Assembly (NCBI GenBank): GCA_910585705.1
Contig: CAJUER010000001.1
Location: forward strand, 794,840-858,839
Reading direction: 5' to 3'
Length of the DNA stretch: 64,000 bases
Source: an uncultured Christensenella sp.
GTDB taxonomy: Bacteria > Bacillota > Clostridia > Christensenellales > Borkfalkiaceae
The stretch's first letter is position 1. Every line of letters starts with the position of its first letter. The notes below the pieces were generated by a model. That model saw only the letters and a program-made list of their open reading frames with translations. It made no database searches and was not told the origin of the DNA. This document shows positions 15,348-25,304 of the stretch, piece by piece. The translations under genes and the position numbers were made by a program.

Positions 15348-17564
15348 TTAAGAAATTTTCAGGTTTGCAGACTTTAAATAAAAACTGCCTTCCGAAATTA
15401 TTTCGACGTCGAGCGCCGTACAATTTTCAGGCGGGGTAAAGGCAAATTCTTTCATCGCCGTTACGTCAGAGCCGAATGAAAAAGTTTTGCTTCCGCCAAC
15501 AGTAACGCCGTTGACAATAGAGCCGTAACTCAATTTAATCTGCGCGTTGCCCTTGCCCGACAACGAAAGAGCGTATTGCACGCCCCCGCAGTCGGCAGTA
15601 ACACGCTGGGATGCCGTTCCGTCAAACGTTACACCGTCGCCTTTTACCGCTCCGGACGGAAGCCGCCACACAAAATCTTTTCTCGAAGAATCGAAGTTTC
15701 CGTTCGCAAGCAAGTTTTCTTCAACAGGCTGAGCCCAAGGGTGATAATATTCATTATCCACCGCACCGTCTTCCACCGACGCGCGCTTATCCGCCGTTTC
15801 ACCTTTGAACGGTTTATAAGCGAATGATTTCAGCGTCATAAAATCCGTTTCGAAATCAGGTTGTCCGCACCAGTTATTGGGGAACCAGCAACCTATGTTC
15901 AGGTACATTTCAGTATCGGGAACGTGCGTCGTCTGTACGCATACGAGCACACCGTCGACGTAGTATTCCACGCGCGGCGACGCACCTGTGTGCCAGTCGA
16001 TACGGAAACGGTGAAATTCGCCGTCGTTCAACGGATAACCTACGCTTTTCGTTTCGCTTATAAAGTTTGTTTCCGTCAACCAGCTTGTGCAAAGCACCGA
16101 AGATAAATTATTTTCGTTTATCTTCTTGCCTTCCTCGTTTACCGCCGTACCGTGAATTTCAATATCGATTTCATAGTTAGAGTCTTCGGCGCCGTCGTTC
16201 TCCATATAGTTGAACAGCCAGATCGAAGTGCATATTCCGTTAAAGGAAGGAATTTTCATTTCTGCTTCGAAGCTGCCCGGACCGTAAGTTTTCCTCGAAC
16301 GTATAACCGAGCCTGTGCGTTTGCCGCCTTTACGGGCGGAATAATCCTGCCCTTCGGCGTCAACTCCGAGCTTTTCACCCTCGTACAAATCGCCGTTAGC
16401 AATAAAAATAAGGTTGCCGTTTCCGTCGTAAGTAACGTTGTCAGCGATTACTCCGCCGTGAGTCTGTTCGCCCGTAAAGCCCCAGACCCTGTTTTGTACA
16501 ATCCATTCGTCAAGATAATACAACACAGAATTGTTTCTGTTTGCAAGCGAACCGCTTTTCAATGAAGCAACTCCGCCCGTTTTCCAGATATTGCCGAGAA
16601 ATCCGTGTTTTTTCATTTCATTACCAGTAATTGAAATATTTTCGTAAGCGGTTCCGTCAGAGCCGTTTACATTTTTAATTAAACCGTTTCCGCCGCAAAC
16701 CGTTCCGCTTTTGGCGTGTTCGATAGCTCCTGCGGCGCCGTCCAATATTCTTACTCCCGAACAAAGCGATTGCGCTATTCTGCCGTTATTTACGAAAGCC
16801 AGAACGTAATCGTTTTGAATATTGCTTATTCTTACATTGCAGTTTTCTATTACCGTAAAATAGATATTGCCGTAATTGTAAGCCGCCACAAGCCCGCCTG
16901 CGCCGTACATATTCAACACTTCGCAATCTTTCAAATGCACGTCGGAAACCGTTCCGTAATTCTCGCCGACAAGCAGTCCCGTAAAATTGCGAGAGAATAT
17001 TTTTACATTTTCGAGGCAAAGATTGCGCACCTTGCCGCGCTTGCCGATTTTGGCAAACAGCGACTGAACGTAAACTTCCTGAGTAAAGACAGAGGAGTAA
17101 TTTTTAGAAGTATCTATATAGTTTTTCAAAGCGTAGCCGTTGCCGTCGTAAACACCGTCAAAAGATTTGGCGGACGACGGAGAATCGGCGGTAACGGCGC
17201 GCGCAATGCTTAAAGAAGAAGCCGACAAATTACAGCCCGCAAAATCAATATCGCAGGTTTGCGCATACCATGCCGACAAGTCGTCGTTGACCGCCGTCCA
17301 CTCTTCTACGGAAGAAACCTCGTAATAAAGATACATTATCACAGGTTGGGCATCAACCTCAGACCCGTCGGAGGTGCGGTATGAAAAAACTATTTGCGCC
17401 TCGCCGTTCAAAGCCGACGTCTGCACCGTAACTCGCTCAAAATTTACGGCGTTGCCGTCACCGTCGGTAAGGGCGACGTACGCCGCCCAGTCGACGGATT
17501 GAAATTTACCTTTTTTGTAGATTATGTTATCGTAAAGAACTTCAACGTTAAAGGCAGTAAGCAA
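15348..17564 (-). CDS. GH16 catalytic half of a frameshifted giant surface glycosidase
   Basis: 738 codons from a TTG; no ribosome binding site, and it overlaps the upstream 1239-codon ORF by 17 bp in another frame. Content: a Big_3-like strand set, a GLUG-like beta-helix (GVYDGNGYALKNYID), then a GH16 domain with the catalytic motif YEIDIEIHG near residue 460 (nucleophile and acid/base Glu), and a C-terminal beta-sandwich likely to bind carbohydrate. GH16 enzymes cut beta-1,3/1,4-glucans or beta-galactans. The upstream ORF supplies the signal peptide, so a single protein of about 1,970 residues is the likely ancestral form. Confidence 0.8.
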   Translation of the reverse strand: MLTAFNVEVLYDNIIYKKGKFQSVDWAAYVALTDGDGNAVNFERVTVQTSALNGEAQIVFSYRTSDGSEVDAQPVIMYLYYEVSSVEEWTAVNDDLSAWYAQTCDIDFAGCNLSASSLSIARAVTADSPSSAKSFDGVYDGNGYALKNYIDTSKNYSSVFTQEVYVQSLFAKIGKRGKVRNLCLENVKIFSRNFTGLLVGENYGTVSDVHLKDCEVLNMYGAGGLVAAYNYGNIYFTVIENCNVRISNIQNDYVLAFVNNGRIAQSLCSGVRILDGAAGAIEHAKSGTVCGGNGLIKNVNGSDGTAYENISITGNEMKKHGFLGNIWKTGGVASLKSGSLANRNNSVLYYLDEWIVQNRVWGFTGEQTHGGVIADNVTYDGNGNLIFIANGDLYEGEKLGVDAEGQDYSARKGGKRTGSVIRSRKTYGPGSFEAEMKIPSFNGICTSIWLFNYMENDGAEDSNYEIDIEIHGTAVNEEGKKINENNLSSVLCTSWLTETNFISETKSVGYPLNDGEFHRFRIDWHTGASPRVEYYVDGVLVCVQTTHVPDTEMYLNIGCWFPNNWCGQPDFETDFMTLKSFAYKPFKGETADKRASVEDGAVDNEYYHPWAQPVEENLLANGNFDSSRKDFVWRLPSGAVKGDGVTFDGTASQRVTADCGGVQYALSLSGKGNAQIKLSYGSIVNGVTVGGSKTFSFGSDVTAMKEFAFTPPENCTALDVEIISEGSFYLKSANLKIS

Positions 17565-20500
17565 CGGATTGTTCGCCCGTTACCGTTAGCGGATAAGTTA
17601 CAAGGTATCCGCCGCCGTTGATTTTAACGCCCACATTGAACGTGTCTCCTGCCGAGAGTCCGCTGTCCGCCTTTAAAGTAAGCGTCCAGTGATAGCTTCC
17701 GCTTGCCGCCGAATAACCTGCCCATGCGACGGTCAAAGCGTTTCCGTTATTCTCGCCGTCGTTGTAATTGGGTACGCCCCAAGTCCAGAAAGAAGGCTCG
17801 TAATCGCCTTGATCGTTATAATAGTAAACGTCCGCTTTTACGGTTCCGTCCGTCGAAATCTTGCAGGACAGTCCGAAATTGTTTTGAAGCGTGCCGTTAT
17901 TCTGTGAAACCAAAGGCAGCTCCCCGACCGTACTATTAAATAAAACGTTATAGGTTGTTACATAACTTACGCAATCTTTAACCGTACCTTCGTTCAAGGT
18001 AACGACCGCAGAAGACGCGCCCCAGTTCGAATTAAGCACGCTGCCTGCTTCGATTATAATCTTATCGACCTCGCCTTTGTTATAACAAACGGCAAGGCTG
18101 CCGAAATTGCACACGGACAGGTTTGCGTTCGAAACCGTAAAGTCGGTAATCTTTCCGCCTTCGCCTACGAACATAAAGGGCGCCATACCCATAAAGTCCG
18201 CATTGTAACCGCTTTCGTATCCGACTACTTTAAACCTGATAAGTTTATGTCCCGCGCCGTCGAAAATACCAGTAAACGCTTTGCCTTCGCGCGTCGAAAC
18301 GCTGCCGGCTATCTGACCGTTATCTATATAAGTTTCCTCGCTTGCAACGCACAGAGGAGAAACTCCGATAGCAGTAGCGTCAAAGTTGAAATCCAAATCG
18401 TCGCCGAGCTTGTAGTATCCGGAAAGATTTTCGTTAATTTTGTTCCAATCGGATACGGAGTTTATTATATACCAAATTTCAAACTCAATATCAGGGGTAA
18501 CCTCCGCTTCGCCGCATGTAAACTTAACTTTGTTCAAACCTGCCTTAACGCCGCTTGCCGTAACGCCCGTCGTTAAAGTTTGGGTTGCGCCGCTTTTCAT
18601 AGTAGCGGTAAACGTACATACGGAACCGAAATCGGGCAAAGCTTCGGAAGAATATTCTACTTTTTTATTTTCGCCTTTCAATGCAACCGATAATTGCGTA
18701 ACGTAATCTTCAACGCTTACCTCTATGTAAGCGGATTTGCCCTGATAAGTTACCGTTATCCGTTTGGTGCCCGCCGACGAGAAATCATAAGAAAGCATTG
18801 AAAGGGTTATCTCTACGGGAAGCGAAGAACCGTCCGAATAGATTGCGGTTGCAGTCAGTCCCGAAAGGTCCGCAACCGTTACGCTTTCGCCTATTTTGTA
18901 AGAAGTTTTTGCGGGAGTACCCGAAAGACTAAGCGACGAAACGGCAGCCGACGCAACCGTTACGTTATATACGCACTCCTTGCCGCCGTAAGAAACCTTA
19001 ACCGCATAGCTTCCCGCCGAAGACGTATTGAAGTTTGAATCGTCCACCGTCAAAGCGTCCGCCGTTATAATTTCTTTGCTTCCGTTATCGTAAACGACCT
19101 CTATCGTAAGTCCTTCGTATGTGAAACTTTCACCTACGGTAAACGAAGTTTTATGAGTGCTGTTTTCTGCAACGCTTATCGACGATACCTGCTTTGCAAC
19201 GGGCGTCACGGACACTTCCGCATATTCGTCCGCGTTTTCGCCGTAGAAGAACTTTACCGTCTGCACCACGCCCACTTCGCCGTTTTTGTCATAGCCTTCG
19301 AACCTTACGGGCGTTATCGTTCCCGTACTGCCGTCCGAATAAGTGAGAGTTAAAACCACCTCGCTCAAATTTATTTCAACGCCTTCCGGAAGCGTGAACG
19401 CTTCGGCGGTTGCCTGCGTTACGAAGCGCGAACCGACAGTTACGGAAATCGTAGCCATGTAGTCGTAACCGTCAAGCTTCACGCCGAGATTGAACTGCGT
19501 ACCCGCCGTAAGGTTTTCGTTTGTAATAGCGGGATTAAATGTGACGGTGTATATACGAGTTTCCTCGTCGTAGCTAACGAATTTTATAGTTTCGCTTCCG
19601 TCCACGCCCGTAGCGTCCAAGCCCCAAGTCTGGAACGATATATCCGCTTTACCTCTCTGATAAATTTCGATATGCGCGTTCCGTCCGATATACCAGACGC
19701 TGTCGCAAGAAAGCACAATGGCGTAGCTATCGTTGCCGTAAACGGTGCCGTGATTTTCTATATAGAACCAGCCCTCGCCCAAAGTATCAGTCAAGTCTGT
19801 TTTGTTTGCTATATAAGTGTTTACCGCGTCGTTTTTGCCGTTGCCCTCGAATACCGCTTCGGAAAGCGCGTGTTCGCCGTTCCTGTCGGTCATTTTGTCC
19901 GCATAGCACAAAACGTTGTTTATTTTTCCGTCGTTATACGCGGCAATCGCTCCGCATTCAAGGTAATTGACGTAAAGCTTGCTATCGCCTTCTATCACTA
20001 CGTTTTCGATAACACCCTGATTGACGCCTGCTATAAACGCGCCGAGCTTTCCGCTCCTTATCGAACAGCTACGCAGAGTGAAGTTGCAAACTCTTCCGCT
20101 TTCGCCTATCCAACCGAATACGCCCATATAGAACGCAGGAGCCTGCCAAGCGGCGACGCTTCCGTCTTTGTCATATTTAATATCGAAGCCGTGAAGAACG
20201 TAACCGTTACCGTCGAAAGTACCCGTAAACGCTTCTCCCTTCTGTCCCGCAGAATTACCTTCGCCGGTAAGGTCCAAAGTGTTCACAGTTTCGTCCGCAA
20301 TTACGTTTGAGGTAATTCCGGCTTTGCCTATCATTGTGCCGTCGTTTTCCCAATAAAGATCTTTTATAAGCACATAGTAACCGTCAAGATCTTCATTGAT
20401 TTTAGCAAAGTCTTCCGCAGTGGAAATATAAGTAGCCGCTGCCACCTTTATGAAGGTAGTTTTTTCGCCGTCGGTTACGCGAAGAAGAATTGCCGAAGGC

Positions 20501-21267
20501 TTATTGAAAGCCGACGCAGAGATATAGGTTGCGCCGCCTTTAACGGTAACGTCAACCTCGTTGCCGTTCATATCTATTGCCGTTACTGCGCCGTCCGCAA
20601 TTTTATATTCCGTAGCGGAAGCGCTGTATTCGTTGTTGACTGTCGTGTATTCGCCGTTTTTCAAATCGGAAAGCGTGCGTTCTTTAACGTCGACGTTGAA
20701 ACTTGTTTCCTTAGTTATTCCTTTAACGGTATAGCTTAAGGTTATTTTCTTTTCACCGGGTTCCGTAAGATTTACCGCGCCTATTGCAAACGCGGAATTA
20801 TCCGCATCCGCTTCCGCGCCGTTATCATAGACGACCTTAACGCGAAGTCCCGTAAGGTCGGGTGCGGACGCCCTTTCGTCAAGGTAATACATTTCTTTAT
20901 CGGGAGGCGAAACGATTTTCAATGAAGTGAAAACCGCAGGTTTCTCAATAACGTAAGTGACCTTGTTCGAAGCGTCGCTGCCGGAATACCCTTCGGAGGC
21001 AACCGCCGTCACATAGACCTCGTAACTTCCCACTTCGGTTTGGGTTAAAGTATAAGAAGTTTCGGTTACGCTCACCGCCGCTTCGTCCGCCACATACACA
21101 TTGTATGAAGCTGCATTTTCAACCGTCTGCCAGCTGACAACGTTCCCGTTCAACTCTATGACGGGCGCGGACAGCTTTTCGGTTTTGTTTTTTGCAGTAC
21201 ATGCCGCCGCGCCGCAAACCGCCAGCGCCGCAACCATTGACAAAATTACCGTTAAAATTTTTTTCAT
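17548..21267 (-). CDS. N-terminal half of the frameshifted giant surface glycosidase (lipoprotein)
   Basis: 1239 codons. Lipoprotein signal MKKILTVILSMVAALAV with Cys at GAAAC, then a fibronectin-like domain (SWQTVENAASYNVYV), several Big_3-type Ig domains (each with L-V-Y-D/S-G-S and a SAGSYAVKVSYGG-like end), and two GLUG-like helices (GTFDGNGYVLHGFDI; GIFDGAGHKLIRF). The frame stops after TGEQSVAYCL; one base fewer in a GGG run near 17585 would continue straight into the GH16 ORF. Either a real inactivating frameshift, a programmed one, or a sequencing error. Confidence 0.8.
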   Translation of the reverse strand: MKKILTVILSMVAALAVCGAAACTAKNKTEKLSAPVIELNGNVVSWQTVENAASYNVYVADEAAVSVTETSYTLTQTEVGSYEVYVTAVASEGYSGSDASNKVTYVIEKPAVFTSLKIVSPPDKEMYYLDERASAPDLTGLRVKVVYDNGAEADADNSAFAIGAVNLTEPGEKKITLSYTVKGITKETSFNVDVKERTLSDLKNGEYTTVNNEYSASATEYKIADGAVTAIDMNGNEVDVTVKGGATYISASAFNKPSAILLRVTDGEKTTFIKVAAATYISTAEDFAKINEDLDGYYVLIKDLYWENDGTMIGKAGITSNVIADETVNTLDLTGEGNSAGQKGEAFTGTFDGNGYVLHGFDIKYDKDGSVAAWQAPAFYMGVFGWIGESGRVCNFTLRSCSIRSGKLGAFIAGVNQGVIENVVIEGDSKLYVNYLECGAIAAYNDGKINNVLCYADKMTDRNGEHALSEAVFEGNGKNDAVNTYIANKTDLTDTLGEGWFYIENHGTVYGNDSYAIVLSCDSVWYIGRNAHIEIYQRGKADISFQTWGLDATGVDGSETIKFVSYDEETRIYTVTFNPAITNENLTAGTQFNLGVKLDGYDYMATISVTVGSRFVTQATAEAFTLPEGVEINLSEVVLTLTYSDGSTGTITPVRFEGYDKNGEVGVVQTVKFFYGENADEYAEVSVTPVAKQVSSISVAENSTHKTSFTVGESFTYEGLTIEVVYDNGSKEIITADALTVDDSNFNTSSAGSYAVKVSYGGKECVYNVTVASAAVSSLSLSGTPAKTSYKIGESVTVADLSGLTATAIYSDGSSLPVEITLSMLSYDFSSAGTKRITVTYQGKSAYIEVSVEDYVTQLSVALKGENKKVEYSSEALPDFGSVCTFTATMKSGATQTLTTGVTASGVKAGLNKVKFTCGEAEVTPDIEFEIWYIINSVSDWNKINENLSGYYKLGDDLDFNFDATAIGVSPLCVASEETYIDNGQIAGSVSTREGKAFTGIFDGAGHKLIRFKVVGYESGYNADFMGMAPFMFVGEGGKITDFTVSNANLSVCNFGSLAVCYNKGEVDKIIIEAGSVLNSNWGASSAVVTLNEGTVKDCVSYVTTYNVLFNSTVGELPLVSQNNGTLQNNFGLSCKISTDGTVKADVYYYNDQGDYEPSFWTWGVPNYNDGENNGNALTVAWAGYSAASGSYHWTLTLKADSGLSAGDTFNVGVKINGGGYLVTYPLTVTGEQSVAYCL

Positions 21268-21287
21268 CTGTTTTTCCCCTTTTTTAT

Positions 21288-22424
21288 TTATTGAAATATA
21301 TCGTCTATCAAAGCCTCAACGGCTTTAGATACGGCCCCTATAATCGGCGCGTTGCCCGTCAGTCCCGACGGAAGAATTTGCGCGCCCACGATTGTTCCGA
21401 ATACCTCTTTGTTCATTTCTTCGAGATATTCCTGTCCGAAATCCGTAACCCTGCCGGATAAAACTATTGTGGAAACGTCTAAGATTTCAACCAAATCTTT
21501 GAGCATTTTTCCTATACATCTCGCAGTGTCGAGAATATAATTTTTAATTTGCGCGTCCTCGTTGTAAACGCGCACAACTTCGGCTGTATGAAGGTATTCG
21601 CCGCGCTCTTCTTTTATCCTGTTCTTAATTGCACGCAATGAAACAAGTTCGTCCAAGACGTCCGTCCTGCCGCCTAAACTGCCGTGCATCAATCCGAATT
21701 CGCCGGCAAAACCTTTCGTACCCGTATAAAGCTTTCCGCCCAAAATCAACGCGCCGCCTATACCTTCGTCCACATGCAACAGTATACCGTTTTCAACGTC
21801 CTTCAACGCGCCGCAATGCATTTCACCGACTGCCGCAAGATTGACGTCGTTCGTCATTCTGACAGGCGCGTCGAACTGCCTTGCAAAAAGCGCCGCTATC
21901 GATTTGTTTTCGCCGAACAAATCGCCGTTGAACTGGGGAGAAAGCAACAGCTCGCCCGTAAGTTTATTGACTCTGCCCGGAACCGAAAGTTCGATACCCA
22001 TAAGCGGAATATCCCTGAACTTAGGCAAAGCCAGAATATTTTTTACCGATAAAATAATTTCGTAAACGGTTGCGACGTCGTAGCACTCCACACGCGTTTC
22101 CTCGCTGTGAACTATGTTCTTCTTCATATCGCTTAAAACTATTTTGACTTTGTAGTCGGATATGCTTACCACGACTATACAGCCGAAATTTTCGTTCACG
22201 GAATAATACACGGGGCGGCGGCCGGGTGACCCCGACGAAACTTCGTTATCGGTCTCCCTTATGTATCCCCTTTTTTTCAAATCGTCAGTAATATCGGAAA
22301 GCGCCGCATTTGACAAATTGAGTTTGTGCGACAGCATTGTTGCCGACATACTTTCGCTTAAAAGTTCGCGCATTACCAACCTGTTGTTCAGACACCGCGC
22401 GTATGATTGATTTTTTCCTGTCAT
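21288..22424 (-). CDS. ROK-family transcriptional regulator (NagC/XylR type)
   Basis: 378 residues. N-terminal winged helix (MRELLSESMSATMLSHKLN, with recognition helix LSNAALSDITDDLKKRGY), then a ROK sugar-kinase-like domain with HVDEGIGGALILGGKLYTG. The zinc site normal for ROK proteins (G-H-x-C-x-C-G-x-x-G-C) is absent: after FAGEFGLMHGSLGG there is no cysteine cluster, so it is not a functional kinase and its ligand response may differ. Sits inside the sugar operon and probably represses it until a sugar or sugar phosphate binds. Confidence 0.85.
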   Translation of the reverse strand: MTGKNQSYARCLNNRLVMRELLSESMSATMLSHKLNLSNAALSDITDDLKKRGYIRETDNEVSSGSPGRRPVYYSVNENFGCIVVVSISDYKVKIVLSDMKKNIVHSEETRVECYDVATVYEIILSVKNILALPKFRDIPLMGIELSVPGRVNKLTGELLLSPQFNGDLFGENKSIAALFARQFDAPVRMTNDVNLAAVGEMHCGALKDVENGILLHVDEGIGGALILGGKLYTGTKGFAGEFGLMHGSLGGRTDVLDELVSLRAIKNRIKEERGEYLHTAEVVRVYNEDAQIKNYILDTARCIGKMLKDLVEILDVSTIVLSGRVTDFGQEYLEEMNKEVFGTIVGAQILPSGLTGNAPIIGAVSKAVEALIDDIFQ

Positions 22425-22438
22425 ATTCTCTTACCTTT

Positions 22439-25300
22439 TTAAATTTCGTAACAAGATGAAACCGTTCCCTCGTTTTTACCCGTTACCATACCTTTGAACT
22501 CTCCCGCGCAACCGTATGCACAGTTTATAAAATCACAGCCCGATACTTTGCCGTTGAGTGTTCCGCAGACTATTCCCACGAAGTTCCCGACGGGTTCTCC
22601 CTCGAATAAAGGCTTAACCGTAACGTTTTCAAATACCACGTTGCAGACCGTGCCTTCAACCAAGCTGAACAGACCTACGTTATAATACGAGGAATGATAT
22701 TTATACGTCGTATGATCGCCGTTCGATTCTTCGCCGTCGAAATCGTTGCGCGTGATTTTAAGGTTACTTATTTTATGACCGTTACCGTTGAACACGCCTT
22801 TGAAATACTTCTCCGTCTTACTGTTTCCTACGGAAGAGATTTCCGCGCCTTCGAAATCGAGATCCGCCGTAAGAACTATAATTTTGCCATACTGCGTTTC
22901 ATCGTTTTTGAAAGCCATGAACTGTTCTACCGTGCCTATTTCAACCACGTCCGCACGGTTGTAAACGCTAACCGAACCGACGTAAACTTTACTGTCCGTG
23001 AAGAATTGCAAAATCGCTTCTTCGTTTCCGAGTCCTTCAAAAGCCGAACGCTCTACCGCAACGGCGCCGCCGTTGACCGTGAACTCCACTTCTTTATCCG
23101 CGCAAGTAACGCGCTTTACGTCCTCCGCCGCTCCTGCGGGAAGAACGAAGTTTGCCGCAGACGTTTCATCTCTGTAAAGCATAAGATTGCACGATTTGAC
23201 GCATTCGTTCGCTTTAACGGAAACGTTTAATTCATCGAAACATAACCCGTCGGAACTGACTGCGCGCACTTTTATATTTCCCTCAGACGCGCGATAATCA
23301 ACCGAAAGAACGTTGCCCTTTATACTTGCGCCCTGATAATTTTCCGCAAGCGAATACTCAACCTGCTGGTTCGCTCCGCTCGGCAATACAGTTGCGTTAA
23401 GCGTTAAATTTTCACCTGCGCGAACCTCTGCCGAAGTCTGCGCGAACTGCACCGACTGAGTTTTTTCGTATACCTTGAAAGAATAGTAAGCCGTAAAACC
23501 GCAGTAAACCGCTTTCACAGTGCAATCGTGGCCTTGCGCGTTTCTGGTATTTACCATGCCCGACGAATTGACGAAAATGCCCTCGCCTTCTTCAACCGAG
23601 TATTCGACTGCGTTTAAATCGATTTTATCTGCAGGATTTGCGACAACGTTTATGCGGAACGTTTCGCCTCTTATAACCGTCTTCGCGGTGTTGGTTATAG
23701 TTATACCGCGAAGAGCATAATCCACTTCCGTTACAGGCTGAACGGGGAGCTTGCCTTCCTGCTTAATCCAACCGTCCCAATCCGAAAAATCGGCTGAGAT
23801 AAGTTGGTTGACTTCGGAAAACTGCTCGCACCCTTCCGCCGAACCGCTGCCGCAGAATTTAATTCCCGACATATCCGTAACGGAATAGCAGTTTACGATA
23901 TTGCCGCTGTTCAGTCCGCAGAACGAACCGAATTCCGAACCCGCCTTAGCGCCTCCTATATTATAAGAATGCGAAATTGTTCCCTCGTTTCTGCCGACGA
24001 AGCCGCCCACCGTTTTGAACGCCTCGTCTATTTCGAACGAAACGTTCGCCGAACAGTTTTCTATAATTCCGCAGTTGACGCCTGCGATTGCTCCCGAATA
24101 AGAACGCGCGTTATGTTGTTTCGAGTCATGCTGCACCACGTTTAAATTTTTTATCGTTCCGTTATTCGAAACGTATCCGAAAACGCCCGAGTTGTAGGCA
24201 AATTCGTCGTTGCGGTCGATATAAAATCCGCTTAATGTATGTCCGTTGCCGTCAAACGTACCTGCAAACGCAAAGTCGGTTGCAGTACCGTCCAAAACGT
24301 CGCGGTATTCGCCGATAGGCGTCCACCCTTCGGGTTTATCGGAAAGATAGTCCGTCAAATCTATATCCTTCAACATAATGTAGTAACCCGAAAGAGCTTC
24401 CCTACTGCTTCGTATTGCGGCAAATTCTTCTGCCGTCGTAATATATTCCGCCGACTTTACAGTTACGAAAACGGTATTTTTATCGGTGTTTAATTTTACG
24501 GTGTTTTCGCCCAAATTGAGTTTAGAGGTAAAAGACTTTTTAATGGTTACGGTTGAAGCCGCCGCGTCGTACGTCCAATCTTCGGAAGAAGCCCTCCTGC
24601 TTCCGCAGGAAACGCCTATAACGCCGCCGTTTTTAAGCTGAGCGTTACCTCCGAAGTCAAGGGTAAAGCTTACGTCGTCCCCTTTGGAATACTCCGAAAT
24701 AGCGGTGGAGTTTACTGCGGTGACAAGCCCCTGCGTAGCCGCAAGAAACGTCTTTTCCTCAACGGCTCCGCGAGCAGTCGCCGTGACAGTAAACTGTGTG
24801 CCGTCCGCAACCGAACCCGAATAAGAAACTTTACCGGTTACGCTGTCTATCTCTATTCCGTCGACTTTGTTTTTCAGACCGTAAGTTACCGCAAACACGG
24901 GATCGGACGTAGCCTGAACCCTTTCGCCGTCTACGATGTAAGAAGAAAGGTTATCGAAAGTAATCGAAGGAGCGCCGACGTTTACCGAAACGGTGCATAC
25001 TGCGGTAGAAACCACAACCCCGTCCGAAAGAGCGCCCAAAACAACCTGAGTACCGTCGGGAACGTTTGCGCCGACGCTGAAAGTGCCGCTTACGGAAACG
25101 GTTACGCCGTCGGGCACCGAACCGAGCAACTTATAGGTTGCTTTGCCGCTTTCAACGTTTACCGTATCACCGTTACGGACAACGTATTCGCTTTCCGAAA
25201 AACGCGCCGCCTCATCTTTTTTGCATGCCGACATCGAACATACGCAAACCGCGCCTGCCAGCATAAGCGATATTGCTGTAAAAATTCCGCCCTTTTTCAT
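22439..25300 (-). CDS. large surface lipoprotein with Ig-like and GLUG-like domains, no catalytic domain
   Basis: 953 residues. Lipoprotein signal with Cys at CSMSAC, cadherin/Ig-like strands (SVPDGVTVSVSGTF), GLUG-like beta-helix (GTFDGNGHTLSGFYI, GAIAGVNCG, GGFVGRNEG), Big_2-like domains (ITITNTAKTVIRGETFRI), and a second GLUG-like helix at the C-terminus (GVFNGNGHKISNLKI). It shares architecture with the GH16 giant but lacks an E-x-D-x-E motif. Likely binds the glycan at the cell surface to help capture; this is inferred from operon context between the permeases and the ROK regulator. Confidence 0.7.
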   Translation of the reverse strand: MKKGGIFTAISLMLAGAVCVCSMSACKKDEAARFSESEYVVRNGDTVNVESGKATYKLLGSVPDGVTVSVSGTFSVGANVPDGTQVVLGALSDGVVVSTAVCTVSVNVGAPSITFDNLSSYIVDGERVQATSDPVFAVTYGLKNKVDGIEIDSVTGKVSYSGSVADGTQFTVTATARGAVEEKTFLAATQGLVTAVNSTAISEYSKGDDVSFTLDFGGNAQLKNGGVIGVSCGSRRASSEDWTYDAAASTVTIKKSFTSKLNLGENTVKLNTDKNTVFVTVKSAEYITTAEEFAAIRSSREALSGYYIMLKDIDLTDYLSDKPEGWTPIGEYRDVLDGTATDFAFAGTFDGNGHTLSGFYIDRNDEFAYNSGVFGYVSNNGTIKNLNVVQHDSKQHNARSYSGAIAGVNCGIIENCSANVSFEIDEAFKTVGGFVGRNEGTISHSYNIGGAKAGSEFGSFCGLNSGNIVNCYSVTDMSGIKFCGSGSAEGCEQFSEVNQLISADFSDWDGWIKQEGKLPVQPVTEVDYALRGITITNTAKTVIRGETFRINVVANPADKIDLNAVEYSVEEGEGIFVNSSGMVNTRNAQGHDCTVKAVYCGFTAYYSFKVYEKTQSVQFAQTSAEVRAGENLTLNATVLPSGANQQVEYSLAENYQGASIKGNVLSVDYRASEGNIKVRAVSSDGLCFDELNVSVKANECVKSCNLMLYRDETSAANFVLPAGAAEDVKRVTCADKEVEFTVNGGAVAVERSAFEGLGNEEAILQFFTDSKVYVGSVSVYNRADVVEIGTVEQFMAFKNDETQYGKIIVLTADLDFEGAEISSVGNSKTEKYFKGVFNGNGHKISNLKITRNDFDGEESNGDHTTYKYHSSYYNVGLFSLVEGTVCNVVFENVTVKPLFEGEPVGNFVGIVCGTLNGKVSGCDFINCAYGCAGEFKGMVTGKNEGTVSSCYEI

Positions 25301-25304
25301 GATT

